This document shows, piece by piece, positions 56,531 through 64,000 of a stretch of 64,000 nt of DNA. The notes below the pieces were generated by a model. That model ran no database searches and was not told the DNA's origin. It was given only the letters and a program-made list of their open reading frames with translations. Source of the stretch: Pythium myriotylum (lineage: Eukaryota; Oomycota; Peronosporomycetes; Pythiales; Pythiaceae). Location: positions 558,001 through 622,000 of the forward strand of contig JALJCQ010000018.1 in the NCBI GenBank assembly GCA_023091665.1. The letters are read 5' to 3'. The number at the start of each line of letters is the position of its first letter. Within the stretch, counting starts at the first letter, position 1. Both the position numbers and the translations under genes were made by a program.

Positions 56531-59219
56531 CTAGTGTTGCGACGCCGTTGACAGCCGCAAGCTGGAGAACCGCTTCGTCGTCGGAGAAGTACAAGCCGCA
56601 CGTGCGAAGATATTCGAGGTCGTCGAGAAGCTCGCCTTGCCACTGGATCTTCTCCCACACGGCAAAGATCTGTGCGCCCAAGTCGGAGCGCAGCAGTGCC
56701 AACAACACGTTGGGGTGGAGCAAACGACCGTTGAGTGCTGGAATCCACCCGACTGGAGCTCCGGTAAGGCGCTGGATCCACATGTCGCTCTGGAAGATCT
56801 GCGGCGCCGTGCACATGAGCATCAACTCGAACAACGAGAGCGCGCACGTGGCTCGCAAGAGCGCCGACATCCGCTCATCACGATACCACCGTCCCGTCAT
56901 CTTGAAGATGTCATTGCGATCCTTCGGCAGCTTCTCACCGTAGTGCGCAGCCCACTTGTGCGCGAAGGTCGTACACGAGTTTGGATCAGTCGCGCTCAAC
57001 ACACGATTGATCATGTGGAGCTGTGCGAGTTCCTTGACGTTGCCGCTGAGGTCACTCATCTCGCCGAGCAGCACAGAGTTGAACGCGAGCGGAGACTTCC
57101 CACCGGCAAGATGGCCGATCGTGTCCGGGTTGGCCGTGTTGCGGAGAGTCTTCCGAAGTGATTCCGCACGAACGTCCGCTGCAGCGATATGGTTCGACTG
57201 GAGCTGGAGGTCGGCGGTGGGCTCGGTCGTCTCGAGTTCGGCGAGGATCTCTTGGATTGACGTCGGTTCCTTCGTCTTCATGACCAGAGTGTGGTGCTTG
57301 GTCAAGAAGTGACTCGACTCCTTGCTGGTCTTGATCGTGTCGGGACCCTTGACCTTGCGAGGCACGACCTGGAACCGCGGCAGGCTCGACTCGTTGAGCG
57401 CCGCATTGCAGCAGTCGAGTTCGAACTCGATGGAGTTCAACACTTCGAAGTAGTTGCTTGTCGCGATGCCTTGCACGGGCTTCGGTCGCGCCTTCTGTAA
57501 CATGTCGGCAAAGTCGTCGGCGTAACGCGAGCGCTTGCCCTTGGACTTGGTCGATTTGGTTCCGTTTTCCGGACGATCTGCGTTGGACGCGGACAGACCG
57601 AGCGGCGGTGGCGGCGGCGGCAGAGACTTGGCTCCAGGCTGCGGACTACCCGGAGGCGTCAACAGCGATCCCGCGTGCGTACCGACCGAGATGACGCTTG
57701 CAGAGTCTTGCGACTTGGACTCCGCTTGCGAGACACCGTTCTTCACCGCGTCTGCGTACGAAGTCGGAGCAGCCGGCTCGGACGGTTGCACTGGTGCTGG
57801 CGGAGTAAGCTGGTTGATCTTGTCCAAGTCCAAAGCGTGTGGCGACACCTGACCGAAACCACGTCGCTGGGACGGGAACGCGGCGTCGCGCGCCAAAGCT
57901 GGGTACATGCGGTTGCCGAAGATGACTTGGTCGCACGTGAAGCCTTGCACACACAGCGCTCGTGGGCACGTCGCACTTCGAAAGTAGACGCGCCACGTTG
58001 CTGTCGTCATTCCGGACGCGAGGTTGACGTCGCGGAACGTGTCGTAAATCGGCTCGCTGCCGATGTCGAAGAACGCGCGCAGAAGACCTTCGTTGTCGAA
58101 GTTGCTGTCGACGCTCGAGATGTCGATGTAGAAGCGATCGGCGAGGACGTCGAAGTCTTGGAACATGTACTTGCCACCGAGGATCTTGACTTCCTGACGC
58201 GCGAGGCGTTCGCACGCAGCACGTGACTTGACCTTGACGCGGATTTCTCCGCCACGACCCTTGGAGATCTGGCCGAGTTCTTGAAGCTTGATCTGCTCGG
58301 TGACCACGGGGCTCCCGTTGTCCTTGAGAAAAGACGCCATGATCTTGTTGATGCCGGTACGCTCGAACGCGCGACCAGTGTCGATGGTCATGACGTAACG
58401 AGCGCGCGGGAGCTCGTACGGGCGCGCTTGTTCAACTGACGTGAAGAGCGAGGCCCAGTCGCCACCGTTCTCGTACAGCGCGTCAATCGCTTCGATATCC
58501 GCAGCACACGGTCGAGGCAGCACCACACGACTGGTCGCCGAGACGGGAGTTCTGTCACGGCGAATCTCGGTTGGACGGCGTAGAAGAGCACCAAGCGAAG
58601 GCGTCGCACCTGCCGCACTGGCAGGCGGTTGCTGAGCATCCGGAATCGGATCCGGGGTCGAATCAGTCGTAGTCGAGTCTTCAACAGTTGATTCGTCGGG
58701 GCTTGAGGCGAGACTGAGCTGGAGCGAGGTCGCCGCCATCATCAAGTCGTCGTCGTCATCGTCGCCACCGGAGACAGCAGTAGTCCCAGTGTTCGCGGGC
58801 GAGTCGGTCGAACTGGAAAGCGCAACGGAGATCTCGACTCCAGACGCCACCGGAGCGGAGCCTGTCACGAGCACCGTCATACCGGCACCGACATCCACGA
58901 TGCGGGCGGTAGAGGCGGGTCCGTCGGCGGTTGAAGGAGCGTCGGCGTCGTCGACCGCGGAGGTGGTGGTCGTGCCGGAGCTGACTGGGGCTTGCGCATT
59001 CACTGACTTCGAAGTCACGTGAGATACGGGCGCAGGCGTCGCAGAGTCGTCGGCAGTGTTACTGGCACCATCCAGACCAGATGGTGGCTCACAATGCGTG
59101 AGACTTCCCGAATCTTGTGCAGAGACGGGACGGAGCAGCTGCGCGGGAGGGTTCTCACCCACAAAGTCGAGGTCGGAGGGGGATGGGCGAGCCGAGTCGA
59201 TCTGGTTCGCTGGCTTCAT
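56502..59219 (-). CDS. Retrotransposon ORF1 protein, copy 2
   Basis: 905 aa, same length and layout as the copy 1 protein. The few replacements cluster in the low-complexity N terminus (for example Pro to Leu at 49, Ala to Asn at 54, Ala to Thr at 85); the RRM-like and C-terminal regions are almost unchanged. This pattern suggests constraint on the folded regions. Ends TAA inside ORF2. Confidence 0.85.
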   Translation of the reverse strand: MKPANQIDSARPSPSDLDFVGENPPAQLLRPVSAQDSGSLTHCEPPSGLDGASNTADDSATPAPVSHVTSKSVNAQAPVSSGTTTTSAVDDADAPSTADGPASTARIVDVGAGMTVLVTGSAPVASGVEISVALSSSTDSPANTGTTAVSGGDDDDDDLMMAATSLQLSLASSPDESTVEDSTTTDSTPDPIPDAQQPPASAAGATPSLGALLRRPTEIRRDRTPVSATSRVVLPRPCAADIEAIDALYENGGDWASLFTSVEQARPYELPRARYVMTIDTGRAFERTGINKIMASFLKDNGSPVVTEQIKLQELGQISKGRGGEIRVKVKSRAACERLARQEVKILGGKYMFQDFDVLADRFYIDISSVDSNFDNEGLLRAFFDIGSEPIYDTFRDVNLASGMTTATWRVYFRSATCPRALCVQGFTCDQVIFGNRMYPALARDAAFPSQRRGFGQVSPHALDLDKINQLTPPAPVQPSEPAAPTSYADAVKNGVSQAESKSQDSASVISVGTHAGSLLTPPGSPQPGAKSLPPPPPPLGLSASNADRPENGTKSTKSKGKRSRYADDFADMLQKARPKPVQGIATSNYFEVLNSIEFELDCCNAALNESSLPRFQVVPRKVKGPDTIKTSKESSHFLTKHHTLVMKTKEPTSIQEILAELETTEPTADLQLQSNHIAAADVRAESLRKTLRNTANPDTIGHLAGGKSPLAFNSVLLGEMSDLSGNVKELAQLHMINRVLSATDPNSCTTFAHKWAAHYGEKLPKDRNDIFKMTGRWYRDERMSALLRATCALSLFELMLMCTAPQIFQSDMWIQRLTGAPVGWIPALNGRLLHPNVLLALLRSDLGAQIFAVWEKIQWQGELLDDLEYLRTCGLYFSDDEAVLQLAAVNGVATLGAGPLCLDC

Positions 59220-59314
59220 CTTCGTTCGACGGGAAGGCTGGGAGGCTGGTTGGCTGGTTACTTCGGCTGTTTGCTTGGATCGACTTGTGCTCGACGAGGC
59301 AAAACGAGAAGTGG

Positions 59315-59387
59315 GGGGATGTAGCTCAGATGGTAGAGCGCTCGCTTAGCATGCGAGAGGTACTGGGATCGATACCCAGCTTCTCCA
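59315..59387 (+). tRNA. tRNA-Ala(AGC), restored by retrotransposon 2
   Basis: Same sequence as 1164-1236; nucleotides 1-15 duplicate 51957-51971. It is head to head with the element's 5' end. Following spacer: 26 heptamers (60064-60245). Confidence 0.97.
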
Positions 59388-59639
59388 CTCGCGTTCTGTT
59401 ACTGTGATATAATCGTCGGCACCCGCGCAGTCCCAAATTGCGCACTTCATGGGTTCGCCTGTGACAACCGTCGACATTGAGTAACATCTTTTTTGTGTTG
59501 CTTTTGTTTTGTTCTGTGCCTTTCCGTCCATTCCCGTTCCATTCATGCGCATAATATGCGCATCAACACAATATTATTGTGTTGGTGTGTCCGTGCTGAA
59601 CGTGTGTGATATATTCTCGTGAGAGGGGGCGATTTGTGT

Positions 59640-59712
59640 GGGATTGGAGCTCCGATAGTAGAGCGCTTGCCTAGCATGCGATAGGTATAGGGATCGACCC
59701 CCCACCCCCCAC
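59640..59712 (+). pseudogene. tRNA-Ala-like sequence
   Basis: Copy of 120-192; hairpin follows at 59713-59770. Confidence 0.78.
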
Positions 59713-60550
59713 AAACATCTACCGGCGGTAGCGTGGCCTGGTCTGGCCTCGCTAGCGTCGGTGGATGTTTTGTTTGGCTTTGTGTGGCTTTGATTTGTTT
59801 CGTTTTGTGCACTCGTGTGGGACTGCCTTGTCTTCGTTGGACAAGGACCGCCCGCCAGCGCTCCTGTTCATATTGACTCATCTTTTATATGTGCCACTGC
59901 CAAGTGTTGATAGCGACTTGCTGTGGCCGTGCTAGCCCGCCACACACCACGCCACACCACACCGCTTTCCATTGTCGTACCGTATGGTGCGTTTGAACAT
60001 ACGAGCAATTTCATCCTGTCCACCCTGTCTAATATCACTAGCTTCTCTGTTCTTTGGCCTACGTCCCATGTCCTATGTCCTATGTCCCATGTCCTATGTC
60101 CCATGTCCTATGTCCCATGTCCTATGTCCTATGTCCTATGTCCTATGTCCCATGTCCTATGTCCCATGTCCTATGTCCCATGTCCTATGTCCCATGTCCT
60201 ATGTCCTATGTCCTATCTCCTATGTCCTATGTCCTATCTCCTATCTCCCGTCGACCCGCTCAACCCCCGTTCCGTTCCCCGTTCATCACTCGATCCCGAC
60301 CCCGATCCCGATCCCGATCCCGATCCCGACCCCGATCCCGATCCCGACCCCGACGCCAACCCCCGCCGTCTCAGACACCTCACTCCAGATAAACGCAGTT
60401 GTAGCCGCACGTGTTTGACAGGGTGGCTAAAAGGCTGTGCAGTTGAGTGTGCGTGTGCTCATTCTAGGGTGATTGTATGTGTGTGGAGTGGAGGTGGAGT
60501 TGGGAAGAGAGATAGGGTGTTCGGGCGAGTGGCAGGTGGCGGGTGTAGCG

Positions 60551-60599
<49 letters not shown>

Positions 60600-60788
60600 A
60601 AAGAGAAAGAGAGAGGACGGGGTTGTGCATGGGGGTTGTGAGGGCGTGGTGCGTGTGTGAGTGGTGTTGGTGGTGTTGTGTACGTATGTTGGGGCGTGGT
60701 TGTTTGCGTAGTGTGTTGTTTGTGTGTGTATTGTGATGGTGTTTGTGTCGAATGTATGTGATGCGTATGGTGAGAGTGTGCATTGTGA

Positions 60789-60803
60789 GGGGATGTAGCT
60801 CAG
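60789..60803 (+). repeat. Truncated tRNA-Ala, nt 1-15, at composite insertion
   Basis: GGGGATGTAGCTCAG followed directly by an element 3' end. The restored partner should lie beyond the right edge of the window. Confidence 0.9.
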
Positions 60804-61001
60804 TTTCAAGGCGTCTGTATTAACTAAAATTAATACGACTATGAGTACTCTAATCTACCTCGTCGATGAATATTATACACTTGACTAATGTGTGACGAGG
60901 CTGGGGGCTTCAGTTGTTGAGTTGGTGTTCGACTTCCGTTGGTCTGGACTGGTCTAGTTACTTGATTTAGCATGTCGGTTCAATAGCTGCGGGTAGCTCA
61001 G
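60804..61001 (-). mobile_element. 3' tail of an older element, interrupted by copy 3
   Basis: 198 bp that begin at tRNA-Ala position 15/16 with the usual TTTCAAGGCG end and resemble the last 200 bp of the full-length element, with scattered substitutions and small indels (clearly more diverged than copies 1-3 are from one another). It ends inside its own tRNA-like sequence: CTGCGGGTAGCTCAG (60987-61001) is nucleotides 1-15 of that tRNA-like unit, and copy 3 starts at the next base. The rest of the older element should lie beyond copy 3, outside the window. Confidence 0.85.
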
Positions 61002-61184
61002 TTTCAAGGCGTCTGTATTAACTAAAATTAATGCGACTATGACTACTCTAATCTACCTCGTCGATGAATATTATACACTTGACTAGTATGTGACGAGGCT
61101 GGGAGCTTCAATTGTTGAGTTGTTGGTTGACTTCCGTTGGTCTTGACTGGTCTAGGTACTTGTTTTAGCACATCGGTTGGATAA

Positions 61185-61259
61185 CTGCGGTTAGCTCAAA
61201 TGGTTGTGAGCGTGGACCCCGATGTTGTCGGTCGCGCGGGTTCGATCCCCACCTCGGGG
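61185..61259 (+). other. tRNA-like sequence in 3' UTR of copy 3
   Basis: Same as 21323-21397; box B at 61239-61249. Still uninterrupted, so it is a potential target for another nested insertion. Confidence 0.62.
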
Positions 61260-61393
61260 AGGTTTCTTGTGCTAGTGGTTTCGCTTGACTTCGGTCGCGA
61301 GGGTACGCTCTGATTCCAAAACGAGGTTGGTTTCGAGCCAGTATTGAAAGCAAGCACCCGCACTGAAGAAGAAGAAACGGCAGGAAATCGCTT

Positions 61394-64000
61394 TTATGCC
61401 AAAAAGCGAACTGCAAACAACCCCATGTTGTTTTGCAGGAAGGCACCGAAAGAAGGCGTAGACTGGAGACTTGACAACACAACCTGAAGCGAAGCACGCT
61501 GCGCATCGTCGTACACACGTCGAAGACACGCACGCACATGAGCACCCACAGTCGTATACACCACACGCAGTGCTGCAATTGTTGGCATCGGGGACCGCCC
61601 GTTGAACAGTCGCCCATTGCGTTCAGTCCACAACAGGTGAAGCACCACAGCACGGATGACTTGCCACAGGTCTTGGATTTCTTCTGTGTGGTCCTTCCAC
61701 ACGGGAGCAACGCGGATGGCCTTACCGAAGACAATATCGGTCCAGGAGGGTCGAGATGTGAAGAACACCGACATATCACGGAAGATGTCGCGCCATATCA
61801 CAGTCGGCAGCACACACTCGAAGAACAAATGACGCGCCGTCTCCACTGAGTTGCAGCCTGGTCGAACACAGTACACGATGCCGGGATTTGCCACCGTCAT
61901 GAACGAGAAGCGTGAGCGAGTCGGTAACAAGCCGTACGCCAAGCGGAACTGGAGGTCTTCGTATATCGGGAGGAGCAACACACGAAGCCGCTTGCGTAGC
62001 TTGTTGAATCGGAGGACCACGTCTGTAGGCGCTCGAGGGTCGTGGAAGAACAGCGGATGCGTTCTCGTCGGCTCTGGAGCTTGCCACACCAGGCGGAGCA
62101 GTTGGGATCGTGGAATGCGCGGCACCCAGCACACACGGTCGTTGATCTTCACGCCGACTCGCAGATGTTGGTGCTCAGGCGCCGTCGGTAGCACTCCATC
62201 GACAGGGACAGAGCACATTGTGCACAGACGCTCGAAAACTTGCGTGGCTTCCTCGTGAAGCTTGAGCAGCCACGTGTACTGTCGATACGGGGTGATGGAG
62301 ACTTGGGTGTAGTGGAGATGTCGCTCAGCGAACTCGATTGCGCTTGGCCACTTGTTGCCTTCACCAGCAAAGTCACGAAGAGATCGCAACTGAAAGACAC
62401 GGGCAACTTGCCGACGGAAGCTTCGTTGCGGCTCTGCAATCATGCTGAGAGAACGATGCTGGGACGGCGTTGTGTCGGAACGGCTGGTTGGGAGGAACTG
62501 GAAGTTCTTGTCGCCATGGAACCAGATCGGTTGGTCGAGTGCAGATGCAAGTCGTTCTTCTGGAGGGAGGTCGAGCCACGACACCGGCCACTTGATAGCG
62601 TACCAAGTCTTCCAGGCCGCACGCCACCACGAAGAGAGCTGGTCCCACTCGATCGAGCCTCGATGCCGCCACGGACTGACGTAGAGAAAGTCGAGTGGCC
62701 TCTGCGGGCCCCACCGCGGAAGAAGCAGCTCGACTCCTGCTACCGTCCAGTTGCCGGTCGTCGATGCCGAAGCTGCCGTGAACTGAAGCAGGAGCTGCAG
62801 TGACTGTCGCTTGAGCACACCGTCGAGACTCGGTACCTGGAGACCCCCAGACTCGCGCGGCAGGTTGACAAATTCGTTCGAGATCAACTGGACATGCCGA
62901 GCGTCGCGTTCGTAGCGCCGACTCAAGACGAACCGGTGTAGCGCGGCTTGCCACTTCTTCACTCGTCCTGGCGGCACAACAACGTGAGCAGTGTAGTGCC
63001 ACAGACGTGAGAGCACCATGGTCTGGGCGACGAGGAGCCTGCCTTGGAGCGTCCGTGCGCGCCGAAACCACTGCTTGAACCCGTCAAAGAAGCGTCGATC
63101 GAGGTCTTCAACAATCATTTCCGTTGTGCGTCGTTGACCGAACAGGAGACCGAGGAACTTGACCGTGGAGTCTTCATCGAGAACCTGCACACCTGGTATG
63201 CCCGGGCATCGCCGCGTTCGATGCAGCGACATCAGCACACACTTGTTCACGTTGAGCTTGGCGCCGGAGCCTTGACAGTATTCTTCGACCAACCCAAGTT
63301 GCGCCTCGACACCAGCGATAGAGCCCGACAGTAACGTCGAGTCGTCGGCGAAGAAAACACTCGTGACGGTGGCATCCGCTGTCAAGCAGATCCCATGTTC
63401 TTCGTGCTGGCGGAGCAGGTTACCGAGTGGCTCGATAACAAGCAAGAACAGCAGCGCCGACAGCGGATCACCTTGCTTGACTCCGCGCGTTGGACAGAGC
63501 GGGTCTTGCACGAATCCGTTGATCATGAGATGCGCGCGTGGTCGGGTGTACAGGAGCTTCACCCACCCCGAGAACGCCCCGCCACATCCCATCCGATCGA
63601 GCACCTGAAACATGTAGTTCCAGTTGACGCGGTCGTACGCCTTCTCAAAGTCGAGAAACATGGCGTAGGCTTCTTCGTCGCGCGCGGTGACGAGGTCTTG
63701 CAGGTCACCCACGAAACGAACGTGGTGGTGTAACGAACGACCACGCACGAAAGCCTTCTGGTCTTGGTGCACGAGCTTGGTCAGGAACAGCTGCAGTCGG
63801 AACGCGAGAACCTTCGACAGCGCCTTCACGTCGACACCCATCAAAGCAATTGGGCGATAGTTGCCTGGGTCAGCTCGGGATCCCTTCTTGTGCAGCAGAC
63901 TGATCGCAGACTGGCGCTGACACCGAAGGAGCTCTCCTCGCTGAAGCTGGTAGTTGAACACGATCTCGAGGCATTCACCGAAGACGTCAGGAGCCACTTG
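61394..64000 (-). CDS. Retrotransposon ORF2, copy 3, partial
   Basis: Open from the right edge to TAA; covers from about residue 518 of ORF2 to the end, that is, the RT and the zinc ribbon. The endonuclease is outside the window. Differs from copy 1 at a few residues, for example Asp to Asn and Val-Asp to Leu-His around residues 1066-1080, and Gly to Glu near 1107. No stop or frameshift is seen. Confidence 0.93.
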   Translation of the reverse strand, partial: QVAPDVFGECLEIVFNYQLQRGELLRCQRQSAISLLHKKGSRADPGNYRPIALMGVDVKALSKVLAFRLQLFLTKLVHQDQKAFVRGRSLHHHVRFVGDLQDLVTARDEEAYAMFLDFEKAYDRVNWNYMFQVLDRMGCGGAFSGWVKLLYTRPRAHLMINGFVQDPLCPTRGVKQGDPLSALLFLLVIEPLGNLLRQHEEHGICLTADATVTSVFFADDSTLLSGSIAGVEAQLGLVEEYCQGSGAKLNVNKCVLMSLHRTRRCPGIPGVQVLDEDSTVKFLGLLFGQRRTTEMIVEDLDRRFFDGFKQWFRRARTLQGRLLVAQTMVLSRLWHYTAHVVVPPGRVKKWQAALHRFVLSRRYERDARHVQLISNEFVNLPRESGGLQVPSLDGVLKRQSLQLLLQFTAASASTTGNWTVAGVELLLPRWGPQRPLDFLYVSPWRHRGSIEWDQLSSWWRAAWKTWYAIKWPVSWLDLPPEERLASALDQPIWFHGDKNFQFLPTSRSDTTPSQHRSLSMIAEPQRSFRRQVARVFQLRSLRDFAGEGNKWPSAIEFAERHLHYTQVSITPYRQYTWLLKLHEEATQVFERLCTMCSVPVDGVLPTAPEHQHLRVGVKINDRVCWVPRIPRSQLLRLVWQAPEPTRTHPLFFHDPRAPTDVVLRFNKLRKRLRVLLLPIYEDLQFRLAYGLLPTRSRFSFMTVANPGIVYCVRPGCNSVETARHLFFECVLPTVIWRDIFRDMSVFFTSRPSWTDIVFGKAIRVAPVWKDHTEEIQDLWQVIRAVVLHLLWTERNGRLFNGRSPMPTIAALRVVYTTVGAHVRACLRRVYDDAQRASLQVVLSSLQSTPSFGAFLQNNMGLFAVRFLA

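Larger units (their letters stand above)
51972..59314 (-). mobile_element. Full-length tRNA-Ala-specific non-LTR retrotransposon, copy 2
   Basis: 7343 bp, same organisation and target as copy 1. Scattered substitutions through both ORFs, a 9-bp in-frame insertion near 53694-53702 and small differences in the 3' UTR separate it from copy 1. Flanking array units are of different haplotypes, so this is an independent insertion and not a duplicate carried along with the array. Terminal stem and tRNA-like region are kept. Confidence 0.95.
59315..60803 (+). repeat. tRNA-Ala tandem array, block 4
   Basis: A single unit of 1474 bp between the second full-length element and the composite insertion, with 26 heptamers. 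Its tRNA, trailer, pseudo-tRNA and hairpin match the other blocks. The heptamer block ends in the mixed TCCTATC/TCCTATG order seen in the 40-51 kb units. Confidence 0.95.
61002..64000 (-). mobile_element. tRNA-targeted non-LTR retrotransposon, copy 3 (cut by window end)
   Basis: The 3' part of a further copy: complete 3' UTR and about 62 percent of ORF2. Closest to copy 1 (it lacks the Arg-Ile-Ser insertion of copy 2). Nested in the tRNA-like sequence of an older element and not directly in tRNA-Ala. Confidence 0.93.

Noticed and set aside
60804..61260. Simple tandem duplication of the element tail
   Set aside because: The two tails differ at many bases and the junction falls exactly at tRNA-like position 15/16, which fits a nested insertion better.

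Overview
The window is nuclear DNA of a eukaryote. It is almost entirely a tandem array of one tRNA gene, invaded by a non-LTR retrotransposon that inserts at a single point inside that gene. The tRNA is a standard eukaryotic tRNA-Ala (anticodon AGC, internal box A and box B, no encoded CCA). The retrotransposon proteins are L1/Tx1-like (APE-type endonuclease, reverse transcriptase, C-terminal CCHC zinc ribbon). They read in the standard code without introns and are moderately GC-rich. The style recalls oomycetes or other stramenopiles, but that is only an impression; the sequence does not prove the taxon. I see no bacterial gene, rRNA, CRISPR array or ordinary host protein gene.

Layout. Four array blocks (1-14467, 15232-21142, 28474-51971, 59315-60803) hold 30 full-length tRNA-Ala(AGC) genes, all on the + strand, 29 of them apparently identical. 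The period is about 1.37-1.55 kb. Each unit runs: tRNA-Ala; a structured trailer of about 100 nt ending in T6; two adjacent perfect hairpins; a decayed second tRNA-Ala-like sequence followed directly by a 26-position hairpin that closes on TTTT; a pyrimidine-rich stretch with a TCCYATG heptamer array (11-32 copies) and a GAYCCC hexamer array; then a G/T-rich stretch with a (GT)n tract (28-126 nt in those measured) leading to the next tRNA. Almost all length variation is in the three microsatellites. Unique parts differ by only a few SNPs, which reveal two-unit higher-order repeats.

The array is interrupted at four points, always after tRNA nucleotide 15. Two insertions are full-length retrotransposons (21143-28473 and 51972-59314, each with intact ORF1 and ORF2, on the - strand). 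One is a 764-bp non-autonomous relative (14468-15231). One is composite: the 198-bp 3' tail of an older element (60804-61001) is itself interrupted by a younger copy (61002 to the window end). The target-site duplication is exactly tRNA nucleotides 1-15, so every insertion leaves a complete tRNA gene with its internal promoter at the element's 5' end. The element carries a tRNA-like sequence (box A and box B) antisense in its 3' UTR, and the nested copy inserted into that sequence at the equivalent position 15/16.

The most interesting points are the tRNA-restoring target choice, the nested hit that implicates the tRNA box A region as the target, the pseudo-tRNA plus hairpin plus T4 module resembling a Pol III tRNA-shRNA unit, and the Entamoeba-like tRNA/microsatellite array architecture in an apparently unrelated organism.
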